Source: Hypoxylon rubiginosum
Taxonomy: Eukaryota; Ascomycota; Sordariomycetes; Xylariales; Hypoxylaceae
Direction: 5' to 3'
Length of the DNA stretch: 64,000 nt
Assembly (NCBI GenBank): GCA_902806565.1
Contig: CADCXA010000024.1
Span: forward strand, 1,178,001-1,242,000
The translations under genes were made by a program, and so were the position numbers. The notes below the pieces were generated by a model. It was not told the origin of the DNA and did not search any database. It was given only the letters and a program-made list of their open reading frames with translations. Positions 1 to 12,469 of the stretch are shown one piece after another (position 1 is the first letter of the stretch; every line of letters starts with the position of its first letter).

Positions 1-1598
1 GGGGTGCATCTCCTGACGTGTTGGAGTGCAAAAATGTCGACGAAGGTGATACTTTGAGTCTCAAATCAGAGTCTAGATTATCTATTAAGTATTATTGTGA
101 CTAGGCATTCCGGTCACAGCATTGTTTGTTTTAGGCGGACAAGCTTCTGACGGTACTCGTAGCTAAAGGGTTCAAGAGTGGTAAGTACCTATGTACGTAG
201 GGAACTAGAGGGAGTACCTAATGAAAAGAAACTTATAACACACTGAACTTAGGGATGTACTCAGAGTTGGGTTTCAAAGATTGCCTAGGTACTCTTGGGA
301 GTCAAGGGTCATACAACGTCCTTTGTCCTTTAATACACTCACGGAAACTCATGGTCATCCTTGAGCACAGCCGAGAAGCTGAGTATCTGCTCACCTTACT
401 CACGGCTCTACCTAGGTAGGAGAAAGGGGCTACACGTGATGAGGAGGCGGTGGGTAATGTTAGACGTTGCACAAAACAACTACCGGTAAACGTATCCGCA
501 ACGAAGAAATGCCATTGGTTAGTAGGGTGGATGAGTAGGCAAACATTATTAAGAAAATCATGGAAACAAGTCATCCAAACGGGGATCCTACGTGCAATCG
601 AATCGAAATATCAACTATATGATTTGTCGTTTATTACGAGATCTCTTCATTATAATGCCCTACGACTGCCAATGGGGTCTCTGAAGCTCAAAAGGTATTT
701 ATTTTTATTTAGATAAAAGAGCGGGAATACGATTTGATTGGTGAACGTACAGGAGGTAAACCCAAAGGAGAAATATACTCGGCCGACACTGGGCCGGTAC
801 TAGGCCGGTACTACTTCGTGTCTTAACCCCTGCTATTTCCGGGGAACGGAGAAGTGGCAGAGCACCCCTATTGCTTAGGTTAGGTACCCATTGACATGTC
901 TCTTCCAGTGTTCCAATGCGCGATAAGCTCTCGAATTCAGCCTATGCCCAGCACTTGACTATAGATTCTTCGCAAGTTCGTTCATACAGATACTCTGACC
1001 CTTATTAATGGAAGAGATTTCGATCGAGGTTCAGCTAGCGGGCGGGCAACAGGCAGGTTAGCTGGTTAGATATACTTACCTAACGTAGTACAGAGAGGTA
1101 GTACAGAGAGCTAGAGACCTGGAACAGCAGGGTTCAAGAATCCTACCATGCAAGTTCGCGATTCCCAGTTACCTGATGGAGCTTAGATCGCCCAGGCCGC
1201 CCTACCACTGGTCTACTGGATCATGCGAGGTACGGCCGGTTGATTTTTAAATTTAACATCACGAAGAGCTACAGGTGCACGGCCCCTTGCGGCCCCTTGC
1301 GGCCCTGGCCTGGGCCTGTTCAGCTAAAATTCCGGCCGTCGGTGGACGAGAGACGATGGCAGATGCAGGGGTTGCAGAAAATGCGAGCGAGGTGGCAGGG
1401 CACTTCGGTTCTCTACTCCTTCTGTCCTTCTAGCCGCAGTCAGCCCTCGCTCTAACTTACCTTCCAATCCCCTGATCCAATGGAGTGTGAGAGTGTTGAC
1501 ATCCTCCTGAAAGGTATCGCTAGTAAATGTTGCCTGTATAACGTGGTCGCCCTGCCCTTTCTCATGCATTGAGCGCATTTTTCTGTTCTGCTGCAGCA
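1..1598. other. Gene-free left flank
   Basis: No reading frame here looks like a real gene; the longest are 70-90 codons and resemble nothing I know. A 13-bp direct repeat (GTAGTACAGAGAG, twice) lies at 1085-1110, and a 10-bp GC-rich unit is repeated at about 1278-1306. The last few hundred bases should hold the promoter and 5' leader of the lectin-like gene that starts at 1599. Confidence 0.6.
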
Positions 1599-3407
1599 AT
1601 GCAGGACCGCTACCAAGATGCGCTATTCGATAATAACAAGTACCATTTTCCTTCTAGCGCCTTAACGACTCCCAGACAGCCGGGTCTCGAGGTGGCCCCG
1701 GAGCGAGACGAACACGGCACGCCCGGGTTGCAGCCTGTGCCGAACGATGAACAGAAATATGCAGACATCGCGTCGGCAGGATTATACGATGCGACGCCGC
1801 CGTATAGAACATATGGGGCAGCACACGCGGATGAACTCACGTCGCAAGGGATGCAAGCCATCCTTACCGTAGAGCCGCAGCAATTGGCGCGATCACAAGA
1901 ACACCTCCAATCCCAGGAACGGCTCCCGTATCAATGGACCGGACCGAACGCGAATCAATACGACGGGCAATCGTTTCAGACTCTACCATCACCGCAGACT
2001 TCGGGCTATTCCGGCGATAATCCGACGTATTCCCCTGAGCTAATTGCGTCGAATGCTGAAAGCCGTCATCTTAACCCCCAGGCGATAACCAATCCGAGCT
2101 TGTCATTCCTAAAGGAGCATGAAACACCTGCAAAGAAAGATGTTAAGGTGAAGCGTTGGGTGTTATGGACCATTGGCGGTATCATCTTGGTACTGGTTAT
2201 AATTGGTGCTGTTCTAGGAGGCATCTTGGGGAGTCGATCGAATAGACACGACGATGACGATGACGACGCTGTAATTCCATCAAATTCAACTTCCAACGGA
2301 ACGGCACCAGATAGTCCGAACTCTACACTTCAGCGGTCAATAAGAGCAGGCTCCAGATTGGCTGTAACTGGTTATAGGACCAAAACGGACTACAGCATTC
2401 GTCTCTTCTACCAGGACGAGGATAACCGGATACGATTCACGGACAAGGAGAGTGTTGGTGCCAACTGGACTGAGCCAACCGTGCTGGACAATCTACCGTA
2501 TGAGCCGATGGCAGGCGGCGCAATAGCCGCAGGCGCATACATGTATGAGGATCCAGCAGTAGGTATCTCCCGTCTCGATATTTTCAACTGCGCACAGCTA
2601 ACCAAATAGCCAAAAATCGAATTCTTCTATGAAGATAAATACGGAGTTGTTCGCGGCCAGAACTTCAATTTCGATTTCGAAAACGGGACGATTCCCGTGA
2701 AGGGCGAAGCTGGAAGCATTAACTCGTACCCTCTCCAAATGGCTGAAGATACTCGCATTTCGTGTTACTTCCCGTACATCGTCTCGCAAGACGATAATAA
2801 CCAGGTGAGGTGGACCACATTGCAAGGGCAAAACACCAAAAACCTATCAGCCCCTTGGTGGGTCAACGATACGGACTGGGACGTCGAGGCATCCAAAGGG
2901 GGTGGCATGGTGGTATTACCAGTCGCTCAGAAATACCTCCACGCAGGGGGCATAGTCTACCGTGCGGCTGAAGGTACGCTGTCCATAAAGATCCACGATG
3001 AACTAGAGGTGAGCAACGAAGGGGTAGCCTGGAGGAAAGGGGCTTTGTCCAAGGAGATTCCGGCCAGCACCTCCATTGGCGCCTTCTCGGTCGGGCGGCC
3101 TTACGACAACAACAATCAAATCAATACATATATACTTTACCAGGAAGATGACGGCACGATACAGGTCGTGTGGCAGGACGACAATACGGGTTGGAAAGGG
3201 CCTCAGACGTATGATGCGCTAGACGGGGCCGAAAAGGGGACGGATATCGTATGCTTAACCCCCGGCGCCTACGATGCGACAGGTATAGAGGTATCTAGAG
3301 AGCAGGATATGAACAGATGTTTCTTCCTCGCTACAAATACTACGGTGAAAGAGGTTTGGTATAATGGGACGTACTGGAACGACGTTGGGACCGTGCCGAT
3401 GTCGTAG
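1599..3407 (+). CDS. Membrane-anchored fucose-specific lectin-like protein
   Basis: Predicted 585-aa type II membrane protein: a long polar N-terminal tail (about 1-185) rich in Gln, Pro and Ser, one transmembrane helix (about 187-211), a run of six Asp (218-223), an Asn/Ser/Thr linker with N-glycosylation sequons, then a C-terminal domain (about 250-585) resembling the fungal fucose-lectin beta-propeller (AAL/Fleya type). Repeating blades such as IRLFYQDEDNRIRF, IEFFYEDKYG and YILYQEDDGTIQVVW support this. Two exons are joined over a 51-nt phase-0 intron (2559-2609: donor GTAGGT, branch GCTAACC, acceptor AATAG). Removing it makes the frame run straight from EDPA into PKIEFF. The intron's last three bases are an in-frame TAG. 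I start at the ATG at 1599; the 30 in-frame bases upstream contain no ATG. The propeller should face outside the cell or the lumen. Sugar specificity is inferred from family only. Confidence 0.8.
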
Positions 3408-4175
3408 GTAAAGGGTGTAAGGGGTGTTAGGTATAACACATCTTGGAGCGTTCAGCAATGATTATACCCTCATGGATACTTAAAATAGTTAATATAAAAA
3501 GAATATATCATATTTAATATCCAAGGTAAGATTATATTGAAGATATCGTGAGAATCAGAATCTGTTTCTGCCTTAGTTGAGGTTAGAATCGGTTTGTTAG
3601 TTGCATAAATGTAGCGTGGCTGTAGTGTGACTCTTGTGGACAGCCAGTCCTTGCAGTAGTGCTCTTGAGCTCTCCACCAAACCCCCCAAACTGCCCCGCC
3701 ACAGCACGAGACACCCGGGTTAGCCGATAAGATAATGATAAGAACGCCTTATCGGCTTGGCGATTGTGCTACTCCATCTCTAGTACAGTTTAACTTCCTT
3801 CGAACCTCCCCACCGAAACTTGGGAGTCGCGTGCTGCCGAGTCTGCCGTGTTACGGTGAGAGATACATCTATATCTTACTGTTTCTTTACAATATTTGCG
3901 AAGATCATCCGCTGTATATCGCGAAGCTTAAGCGGTTTCCGAAAGTGAGACCATCGTATGTGGAAAGGCTCAGCCCCTCACCTCAGCGTTCAACATTCAA
4001 CGTCGAACCACGATGGACTTTGGTCTAGAGGATAACTAACTTCATCTTGTGTCGCTACGTATAGTCTTCCGCAATCCATGCTTAGCCTCGAGTATTTCTT
4101 CGATCCCTTCCATACGCCCATGGTATCGTTTCTAGTACACCTTCCAACGACCTAAAAGCGAGTTCAAGCCGTAGA
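3408..4175. other. Intergenic region between lectin and FYVE-RING genes
   Basis: AT-rich just after the lectin stop (about 3470-3540), probably its 3' UTR and polyadenylation zone. The rest should hold the promoter of the FYVE-RING gene. No coding signal seen. Confidence 0.5.
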
Positions 4176-6120
4176 ATGTCCGATAGAGACGATGAGGCTG
4201 CCGCGCCCTCCCCATCTGGGAATAACAACCACGTGTTAAGCGATACGGAGTCGGGGAGCTCATACGTAGGGAGCGCTGCTCCAGATACGCCGGCCTGCCC
4301 ATATCAGACTTCCGAGTTCTTCGGCAACGAATGCTCTCGCTACCACGACTGCCCAACACATATGGCGGAGAGAAGTACTACGGAAGCTGGTGCTAGCCGT
4401 TCTGCTATCGTTGCGACAGGTAGTCAAGACCAGCAGCTGGAGGTTACACCAGAGCAGAATAATATAGTTGAAGGAGGGACGAACTCAGCAGGCTCGAACG
4501 CGGAAATATATATACCAATACCGGAACAAGACCTGCCGTCGAGAACTCAATTGCCACAAGTCGAAACGGATAGTTCTGCCTCGGGGGAAGCAGGCCCATC
4601 AGGGCTATCAGTGCCACAGGCGGGACAAGACCATGCTCCGCGAGAGCAGGGTATTACTCTGGCGGAAGCTTTACATCAAACGGCTGAATCTCTTGGCAGG
4701 CTGTCTCATGAGGACGAGATATCGTCCCGCCCGGATGTGGATACGAGACCGACGCCGTCTAGAGATGCTAGCCAAAATATGACAACATACGCGATGACTT
4801 CGCCAGAGAACCAGCGCCCAGTGTCGAGCCTAAACCCGATAGCACCGGAATTCTCGCCACGGCCGGAGATGAGGTCCCCGCAAGAGTTTGCCTTGCCGAG
4901 ATGGCAGCCTGATAGTGAGGTGACCTACTGTCCAATATGTCGTACTCAATTTAGCTTTTTTGTTAGAAAACATCATTGCAGGTAGGTGCTGTTACATGCG
5001 ATATAATTAGACAAAAAACTAAGCTAGACAGGAAATGCGGGAGAGTTGTATGCAACTCCTGCTCGCCGCATAGGATCACTATACCACACCAATATATCGT
5101 ACGGCCACCCGGTGAGCGGGCTTACCAGCGATATTCATTTCTCGGAGACGAAGGTAGCATTGCCGATTTCAGTGCTCTCGGGGGTGGTGAGCAGGTCCGG
5201 CTCTGCAACCCCTGTGTCCCGGATCCGAATATCACACCGCCCCAGACTCAGCATTCGACGAACCCACTCTCACCAAGGTCGGCGCATCAACGATCTCAGA
5301 GTAGCTCCAGTGGCAATTACTACGGCGATAACAATCTCAGTCGGTATCCGCCTTATTTAGCAGCTCCGAACGTACCTCATGATGCCTACGCTCGGAACCG
5401 AAGCCTTACCATGGTCAGTTCTCGTTATATAAACACCTGAGATTTGAACGGACTTGCTAACAGCCTGTGTAGACTTTGGGTCCAACCCCCTCGGTTGGTC
5501 TAAACAATGCATACTCAGCAATGCAGAACCGAATCATGAGTGGGACTCCCCCTTCTTACTATCCGCAGCCTTATTCGCAGCCATACGGGGCCTATCGTAC
5601 TCCCGGCCGTTCTGGCTCTCCGGGCGCTCATACTCGCCTCCCTAGAGCTTTTACCAATCATCATCATGACTCACATGCTCCGTATGGGTCATCTTCATCG
5701 TCATCGTCCTCGGTGAATCGCCCATTACCTCCCCCGCCACAGATTCCGGAGGAGGATGAGTGCCCGGTATGCCACCGTGAGCTACCATCGAGAAGCTTGC
5801 CAAATTTCGAAGCTCTGCGGGAGTCGCATATTACCTCGTGCATCACGTCGCACAGCACGTATGGTTCGGGGCCAGATGCTTCCGGCCGGTCGGGAAATCG
5901 TGAACCCCGAACCCCCCGTAGAAGCGGCATGTTTCCGTATCTCGCAACAGAAAAGGATTGCGTGGATTCTGCCGAGTGCACCATCTGTCTTGAGGAGTTT
6001 GTAGTCGGCGTCCCTATGGCTCGCCTCGAATGCTTGTGCCGCTTCCACCGGCTCTGCATCACGCAATGGTTCGTCAACCATCCCGGGAGGTGTCCGGTGC
6101 ACCACGCGCTACAATACTAG
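4176..6120 (+). CDS. FYVE and RING finger protein, Pib1-like E3 ubiquitin ligase
   Basis: Three exons give 611 aa. Introns are 4982-5031 (50 nt, donor GTAGGT) and 5414-5472 (59 nt, donor GTCAGT, branch GCTAAC); both keep frame. The first 240 residues are acidic and low-complexity. A FYVE finger follows (about 245-325) with a WxPD motif, a CPIC pair, the basic RKHHCR motif formed across the first intron, and CNSC and CNPC pairs; this domain binds phosphatidylinositol 3-phosphate on endosomes and vacuoles. After a Ser/Pro/Tyr-rich linker comes a CPVC...HxxxC knuckle that may be a small ubiquitin-binding finger, then a C-terminal RING (about 563-606: CTIC, CLCRFH, RLC, CPVH). FYVE plus C-terminal RING is the layout of yeast Pib1, an endosomal/vacuolar ubiquitin ligase, but this protein is about twice as long because of disordered linkers. 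Confidence 0.87.
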
Positions 6121-9100
6121 GCGACAGACGCCATCCTATGGTTTTACTATAACGGTTAAGAGGTATATATCAGCAACCCGATATAACCTCGTCCGTGACG
6201 CGATTTTAGCGACTCGTCAAATAGACGGGTTGTCCCAACACTCTCCAATATTATTACAGATTCAACTTCGATACCACTTTTCATATCGCTTGGCTTATCC
6301 CGCAGTTTCGCTACTGTTCTGGCACTTCTCTTTTGGTCCTATAGGTATACCGGCAGGGGATAGGCAAGGGCGTTATAGCGTGCTTCACCCTCTTTACAGG
6401 CTGCATTTTCCGATGAAGGTCTAAACGCATGTAAACCCTTACGTCACTACCTCATAGTGTGGAGTTAAGAGCGCGGTCTCCTGTTGTTGTTCACCGTGCT
6501 TGTAAACAGATATACCATTATTTCACCCGCTACGTTGGGCGTTTACCTATCCATAGCGTGACTTGGTAACTCGTAACTAGCGGAAATCTCACACCTTTTT
6601 CCTGATTAACCCCAATGCCATTATAGATTACCCCTTTCTCTCGGAGACGTCATCCCATTATGATCTTATTCCGCTTACTACTCACTTTCTTGGGACCTGG
6701 GCCGATGAGAAGCTAGCAGGTTTTTGATACTCCGTCGACGGCGCTTACAAGGATTGCTATAGTCTTACCTAACTCCAGTCGTCCCGTATAGAGACCTTAG
6801 CTGCTTAGCTGCTTGGGACCTCACCGACTCCGCGGTAGGGTGGTCAGGGTGGTGTAGCGATTTTCCCTGGTCTAAGCCTATTTTCGTTCTAGCCTCGACG
6901 CCCGGAATCGAGATTTCCACACCACTAACTTATAGTATGGTCCCCTAAGAACCCCCCTCTCTCTCACCCCCTTCCCCCAAATCCCCATCTTAATATGCTC
7001 CCCCACTTCACCGAGACTAGGCAGGGGACTTTGTCACCTTAAGCATGTATGTACGTGCATGGCCGGGATGGAAGAGGGGGAAAAAAAAGAGGCTAAGGCT
7101 TGGTTCGTACCGCTTTCGCGGTGGCCGGGGCTGCCGGGGAGGTAGAGGGTGGAAAGAAATGACGTACGTGCCATGCGCTAAGGGAATCAAGGATCAAGGA
7201 CCCCAAGACCCCTATTTGTGCTACACCCATGCGCGCGCGTGTGGACCTCATGGATGTTGAATGTTGGATGTGGATATACCTACATGGTAGTATGGAATAT
7301 GTCTCCGGTAGCAACTAGCGATTGATAACCTACATAACACTGGAATGTATCTTATACATGAGGGGTGTTAGGTTCGATTCCTATCAGCGCTATCTGGCTG
7401 TTCCCCTTTTTCTATAACCTCCTACATATGTAGCTAACTAGTAGGCACTAACTACCGGCCGACTACCTAGCTAGGGTGGGTGCAAAGTCGGGGAAATCCT
7501 TGATGGCCCGCCAGGGTAGGTATGTTCGTGGGCAGGGCAGGCAAGGCAGGCCGGAGGCCCATTGCCCCGAGTAACGTCTTGGGAGGTCTAGTGCGAAAAG
7601 ACCCTGGGATTCGATTTCGTTTCGATGAGACACCAAAGTGCGCCGCAACAGGTGATAAAGGCTGATCCCGTATAGTGTTCTGTTGACAATGGAGTACCTA
7701 GGGACATGTGCGTACCTATACTTGCAAGTTGATGGATCCAGGGTACTTCGGCTTGAGCTTTTCTCTTGTTGTTTTTATTCTTCTTGTTCATCTTCGTCTC
7801 TCAGTCCCCTCATTCTTCACTCCTGATTCTAGGAGAGGTCTCGATACAGGGGATGGGAAGGATAGAGGGATATATGGATGGCATCGCCCTCTTAGTGCTA
7901 GCAGTCTGCGCCGAGACTGGTGCCCGCCTTGAGAGCACCGCATCCGAACCCGGACCCGGGGTTACCGCACTCTCAAAGGGGGGGTGTCCCGCCCGCGTCT
8001 CCGAGTCCCCGGCCGAACTCTCGTCACGCACTGTCGCCAATGTATTCATTCTCGCCACTAGCATGCTCTACTAGCTGCCGTTACTTACGAGTCAGTCAGC
8101 TTGAGCTCGTGTTCTCCCGCCGACGCGTGTGGTTCAGGGTGCACTTCAGCGGATAAGCCCGCGCCCTGACGGCTAGGTGTTTGGCCCGTCATGATCGTCT
8201 AAGAGGTCCTGCGCATATGGCTTAGTTTCTCCGACGCTATGTTAAAGGTCATCAGTTTCGAGGATGACGGTCGCATGGTGAAGACATGTCTAGCGCAGTC
8301 ACCGGGACGGTTGGTTCTCCTCCCAAGTATCTCATACTTGCCTCGTCACGAACCTCCAGACGGAGAAACTCGATGAAATTATACGATAAGGAAGTCGTCG
8401 GTGGCGTCCCCTTTCCTCTAGGTTGATGTCCATTGGACTAATCTTTGAGCTCGTCCGCCGCCGCCGCCGCGGTGTTGTCCTGGTCTAACCCGGGTTCTTG
8501 CCACATGTTTCATTATAGAAAGTCCGTATCATGCTGGAGTCGATACCGAAAACGTCCAGCATCATTCAGTAAATACTTACCTAGGTAAAGCAGGTGTCTA
8601 TAGCCTAGTGCGGTTTTATTTTCGTTACTCGAGATCTATATGCCGTCCTACCTTAACTGACTTGTTTATCATCTGCTTTTTAAGCTGTCCAACTGCCGGA
8701 AAGGTATCGTGCCATTGGGAAGGGGAAAAGGCGAACACGGAGCAAGCTAGATGCTTATCTAATTCGTCGTGTGATATTGTGTTAAACTACCGTCTATAAA
8801 TATACCTCGACGCATATTTGCCGTTAGGGCATATAACCGCTTGGTCTTTTCCCGGTCTTGTGGAGCAGCGTAGTGTTCTTTTGGTTTTCTTTCTCTCGAA
8901 TATCGATATCACCTTCTTCCCTCTCGCGCCCTCGATGATACCCCAAAAGGAATGCTTCCCGAATTTCCATGCATGAAGAGCTCGTACGGCTTTTACGGCC
9001 GCGCATGAATGTCCGCTTCGGAGCTTAGAGGGCACGCGCCTCGCTTTTTACTTACAAGGTAGGAGGTAGATAGGTACCTGAGGTACATAGGCATGTACGA

Positions 9101-11970
9101 CTTACAGCCTGCGTGAACTGTGTGTTATTCGCTGTCGGTTTCTTTAATTATCCACGCTAGCATTTCGGTGTATCGGAGCCCAGCCGCATGTAACCGATAG
9201 GGGACGCGCCCGCTCAGCTTTTGCCGATCGGGGGGGGAGCTTTATCTATGTCGGATCTCACCTTTTTATCGAAAAAGTGACACCGGCCTCGCTTTAGGTA
9301 GGTACCTAATCGGGTAGTCGATGTAGAAGCAGAGCTTTGGCGAAGTGGATTGTTCCATGCCTACCTTCGCAGTAGATTGTGTACCTAAGACATAAAATAA
9401 TTCTAAGCGGGGGGATAGGGAGAAGGAGAAGGAGGAGAAGGAAGAGGAGGAGGAGACGGCGATGGTGATAATGACGACGAAGTTGAATTCGAATAGATAA
9501 AATAGGTAAATAAAGTAGATTTTCAAGTCCGTAGAACGGTTCTAGCTATATAGCGGCTCTATTAACAGAGCTTGTTATGAATCACGTTTATGGTTAGAAT
9601 GATTCTACGCCTACCTAATAGAAGAATTCCGACTTCCTAAAGAGAGCAATATCCACCTGCTACGCGGGACGAAAAGGGTGAGAGAGAAGGTCACAAGGGG
9701 TTCGTTGACGAACAGGCGGGAACACCAACACGCCACGCATACCTATCTGAGGTAGGAGGTAGGCAGAGAAGAGGTCGGCGAGTGACATATCATTAAAACG
9801 TGAGATGTAGAAATCTTATACCTACAGGTACCTCACATCCGTGCAATTCTACTATTTTCCACTTCGTATAGAGGGGAAATGTAAATACCTCCCTGTCTCT
9901 CCTCAAACGACCCCGCGGGGTTGGTACCTGTCAGACAAGCAGCAAGGGTCTGTCACTATGACAGCATCTCACGAGACACAATAACCAACATCAGACTGGC
10001 TGACGAACCCATTTCAGATCCGTATTGCGAAGAATAGTGGTTAATTCAGCAACTGAGCTGAAGATTATGATATACGTTTGGATAGGTGGGAATAGGACTC
10101 GACTTTGGTCTCCTCATCCTGCGTCACATCGTTTCTCTCCCTCTTTTTTTTCTTCTTCTTTCGTGGGGGCGGGACAATGTTCTCGGGCGGAAAAGAGACA
10201 GAGTAGAGGGACGAACGAATTGAAATAATAAAGACGGGCAAAGCAGCAGAGGGGTTCCTACGAACACTCTCTTTCGCCGGGTGACACTACAGGTGTGGTC
10301 GCACATAATCTCTGTCCTTCATGCATGGCCCGGCGCCGGTCTCATGGGACTCATTCACATGGGAATTGGCTTGGCCATATTGAAAGCTTGCCCGAACTTT
10401 TTCTATGCCTGTCTAGTCCGCCCTTCTCTCTCTCAGCTCACTTCATCGGGATAAGTAACTTGTAGGCATATAAATATATATATATATATAAATATATAAT
10501 AAATAACACGTTAGGTTGAAATGTATAACATATGTCGATGTATACCGGCCTACTTCCGTTTCCCTTGGCTTTTACAATTCCCGACTGGTAGAAGGTCCTC
10601 CAGTACGACGTCTCGTTGTTCGATTGGGTCTCCGTGCGAGCCACCCCCCCTATTATTTATTTTTATTGACCGGCGACACCACTACGGCCGCTAAAGTTTG
10701 CTTGCGTCGCATGCGAATTACCCAGACGAGCAATTCCGTTTTTTTCCCCATCCCTTCAAAAAAATTTGCGTCCCCTTGGGGATGGGAATCACAACGTCTG
10801 CAAGCGTCGAAGACGTCCAATCTGGGTGACCTCTATCTCTCTCTCGTACCAACCTTACACAGTTTTCCCCTTCCCCCCCTTCTCCTACCGCGCAAGACGC
10901 ACCGTAGCATTGCCACCCCTTTTCGATTTCATTTATTTCCCCAGTGCGGCCGTGTCAGCTTGATCAACCTTATCGAATTGGTCGCCGCGGCGGCTCTTGG
11001 TGGCATTCGCGATCAGAGGAGCGCATGTGAATGGCGAAACGCGCAGGCTTGATGCTCGGGAGATCCCCCTCGCCTATCGATCGACAGACCAGTTGGCGTG
11101 TTACCCGACGTTGCAGTGCGAGATGACTTGCTGCCTGCCCCGTCGGCGGCATGGACAGGACGCAGATAACGAGATCGCGAAACATGCTAGGAACCCAACA
11201 GCTATCAGCCTCCCAACAATTGCGAGACGTACGATTGGATGCCGTGGCAAGTGTACAGAATGCATCGATCCGGCAGCGTGAGGCCGTGAGGTCGTGCGTG
11301 GACCAGTAGCAGTCAGGTCACATAGATACCATTCGTCACCAACAGAAAATCCTAGTGCAGCAATCGAGTGAACGGATAGGCTCTATTCGCTAAATCATTG
11401 CTTCCTCGAACTATGTTCGGACCCAATGACGGGCAACGTAATACATACACATGTTGCCAAAAACGGGCCAATCCGCCCCTGATTGACTTGCCGAAATCAA
11501 TATCGTCATTTGAAAAACGCCGCTTGTGATGCCAAATTCCGTTTCAACCCACCCCCATGAGCCAATGGTAGTCCTGATGCTGGTTGTAAGTCATGAAACG
11601 GCAATGGTATAAACTCTTTTTTTCAACACCGGATTCCCTGTCTTGGTATAAAAATCACAGTACAGCACATCCTCCCCTATTGCTGTGCCGCACTGTTTTG
11701 GTTGATAACACACTCAGAATCGAAAATCGAAAGTCGTCCGTATTTTATAGACTCAAGACGTTCAGCTGAGACGAAGTTGTAAAATAGTCGCCGGCGAGCT
11801 TCGTTGGCAACTGTGATATATCGTATAATCCATCGAGCTCATTCGTCCGTGTCGTAGGCGATCTATTATCGCACGTTCGGTATGGGTATCATAAGCGCCA
11901 TCGTACCAAGACGGCGTCCGTCGTCAATAAGCTATACTCTTCCTCCACCACAAGTCGTCGTAATAGGTGT
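6121..11970. other. 5.8-kb gene-poor region
   Basis: No supported gene. Open frames of 60-178 codons occur, but most lack a normal ATG and none shows known motifs or clean splice partners. Low-complexity DNA is plentiful: a (CCG)n run at about 8455-8471, a purine-rich tract at 9408-9475, an AT dinucleotide run at 10469-10499, and many copies of TAGGTACCTA-like words (for example 9296-9310 and 9068-9095). Two TATAAA-like boxes (about 11,607 and 11,647) sit downstream of the 3' end of the - strand SCOC gene and could serve an unseen + strand transcript. Confidence 0.55.
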
Positions 11971-12469
11971 TCACTTCCTCCCCCTAGTAGTGGATGTGAT
12001 CTTGCTCGTGCTCATCAGGTCACCGATATATTTTTGCAAGAACTTGTTATGGTTGTCCAGCTTGTCGTGTTCTTCTTTGACAGCTTCTATCCGATTAAAA
12101 ATCATTAGGAGAGAATCTTGCAGTGCTCTTGCGTGTCTGCGAATGCTGTTAGTATGACTCCCAACTGCGACGGACGCGATAAACATACTTGTGAAGCTCT
12201 GCTCGCGCCTCCCTTCCCATGACCTCGATATCCTCGCTCGTCCTTCGCGGGCTCATTGCCCTGACGTCATCCGGCTCGAGATCCGGTTCGAGTGGACCGA
12301 CTTGCGAGGAATCCCGAGGAACTATGAGAGTGCCGCTGCTCTTTCGGTTGGGTAGGCGCGGCCGAATGGGAATGGGTTGGTGAATGTCTTGATTGTCCAC
12401 GGACGAAGCAGACGAAGAATCCGATCGCTCGGGAGGATTAGGTTTCGTACTCGTAGGTTCACTACTCAT
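11971..12469 (-). CDS. Short coiled-coil protein, SCOC/Slo1-like (DUF2205 family)
   Basis: Two exons on the minus strand (12469-12189 and 12136-11971) flank a 52-nt intron with donor GTATGT, branch ACTAAC and acceptor CGCAG; the product is 148 aa. The N-terminal two thirds are Ser/Pro-rich and charged. The C-terminal ~55 residues form a heptad-rich helix containing RIEAVKEEHDKL and LQKYIGDLMSTSK, which matches the conserved core of the SCOC family (VKEEN...L.QYI..LM). In animals SCOC/UNC-69 acts at the Golgi with Arl-type GTPases and in autophagy and axonal transport; the yeast relative Slo1 binds Arl3. A Golgi-associated coiled-coil role is therefore likely here, by family only. It is the only confident gene in about 16 kb. 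Confidence 0.85.

Noticed and set aside
1130..1145. Second tRNA-like B box (GGTTCAAGAATCC)
   Set aside because: The loop has one base too many and no cloverleaf forms upstream.
1569..1598. Upstream extension of the lectin reading frame
   Set aside because: The frame begins with TTG and has no ATG before 1599; fungal nuclear genes rarely start at TTG.
7366..7395. tRNA-like B box (GGTTCGATTCC)
   Set aside because: The T-arm stem has a mismatch and I found no matching A box, anticodon arm or complementary acceptor strand 70-90 bases upstream.
10516..11052. 178-codon plus-strand frame
   Set aside because: It starts at TTG, contains low-complexity and pyrimidine-run codons and shows no family motif or splice structure.
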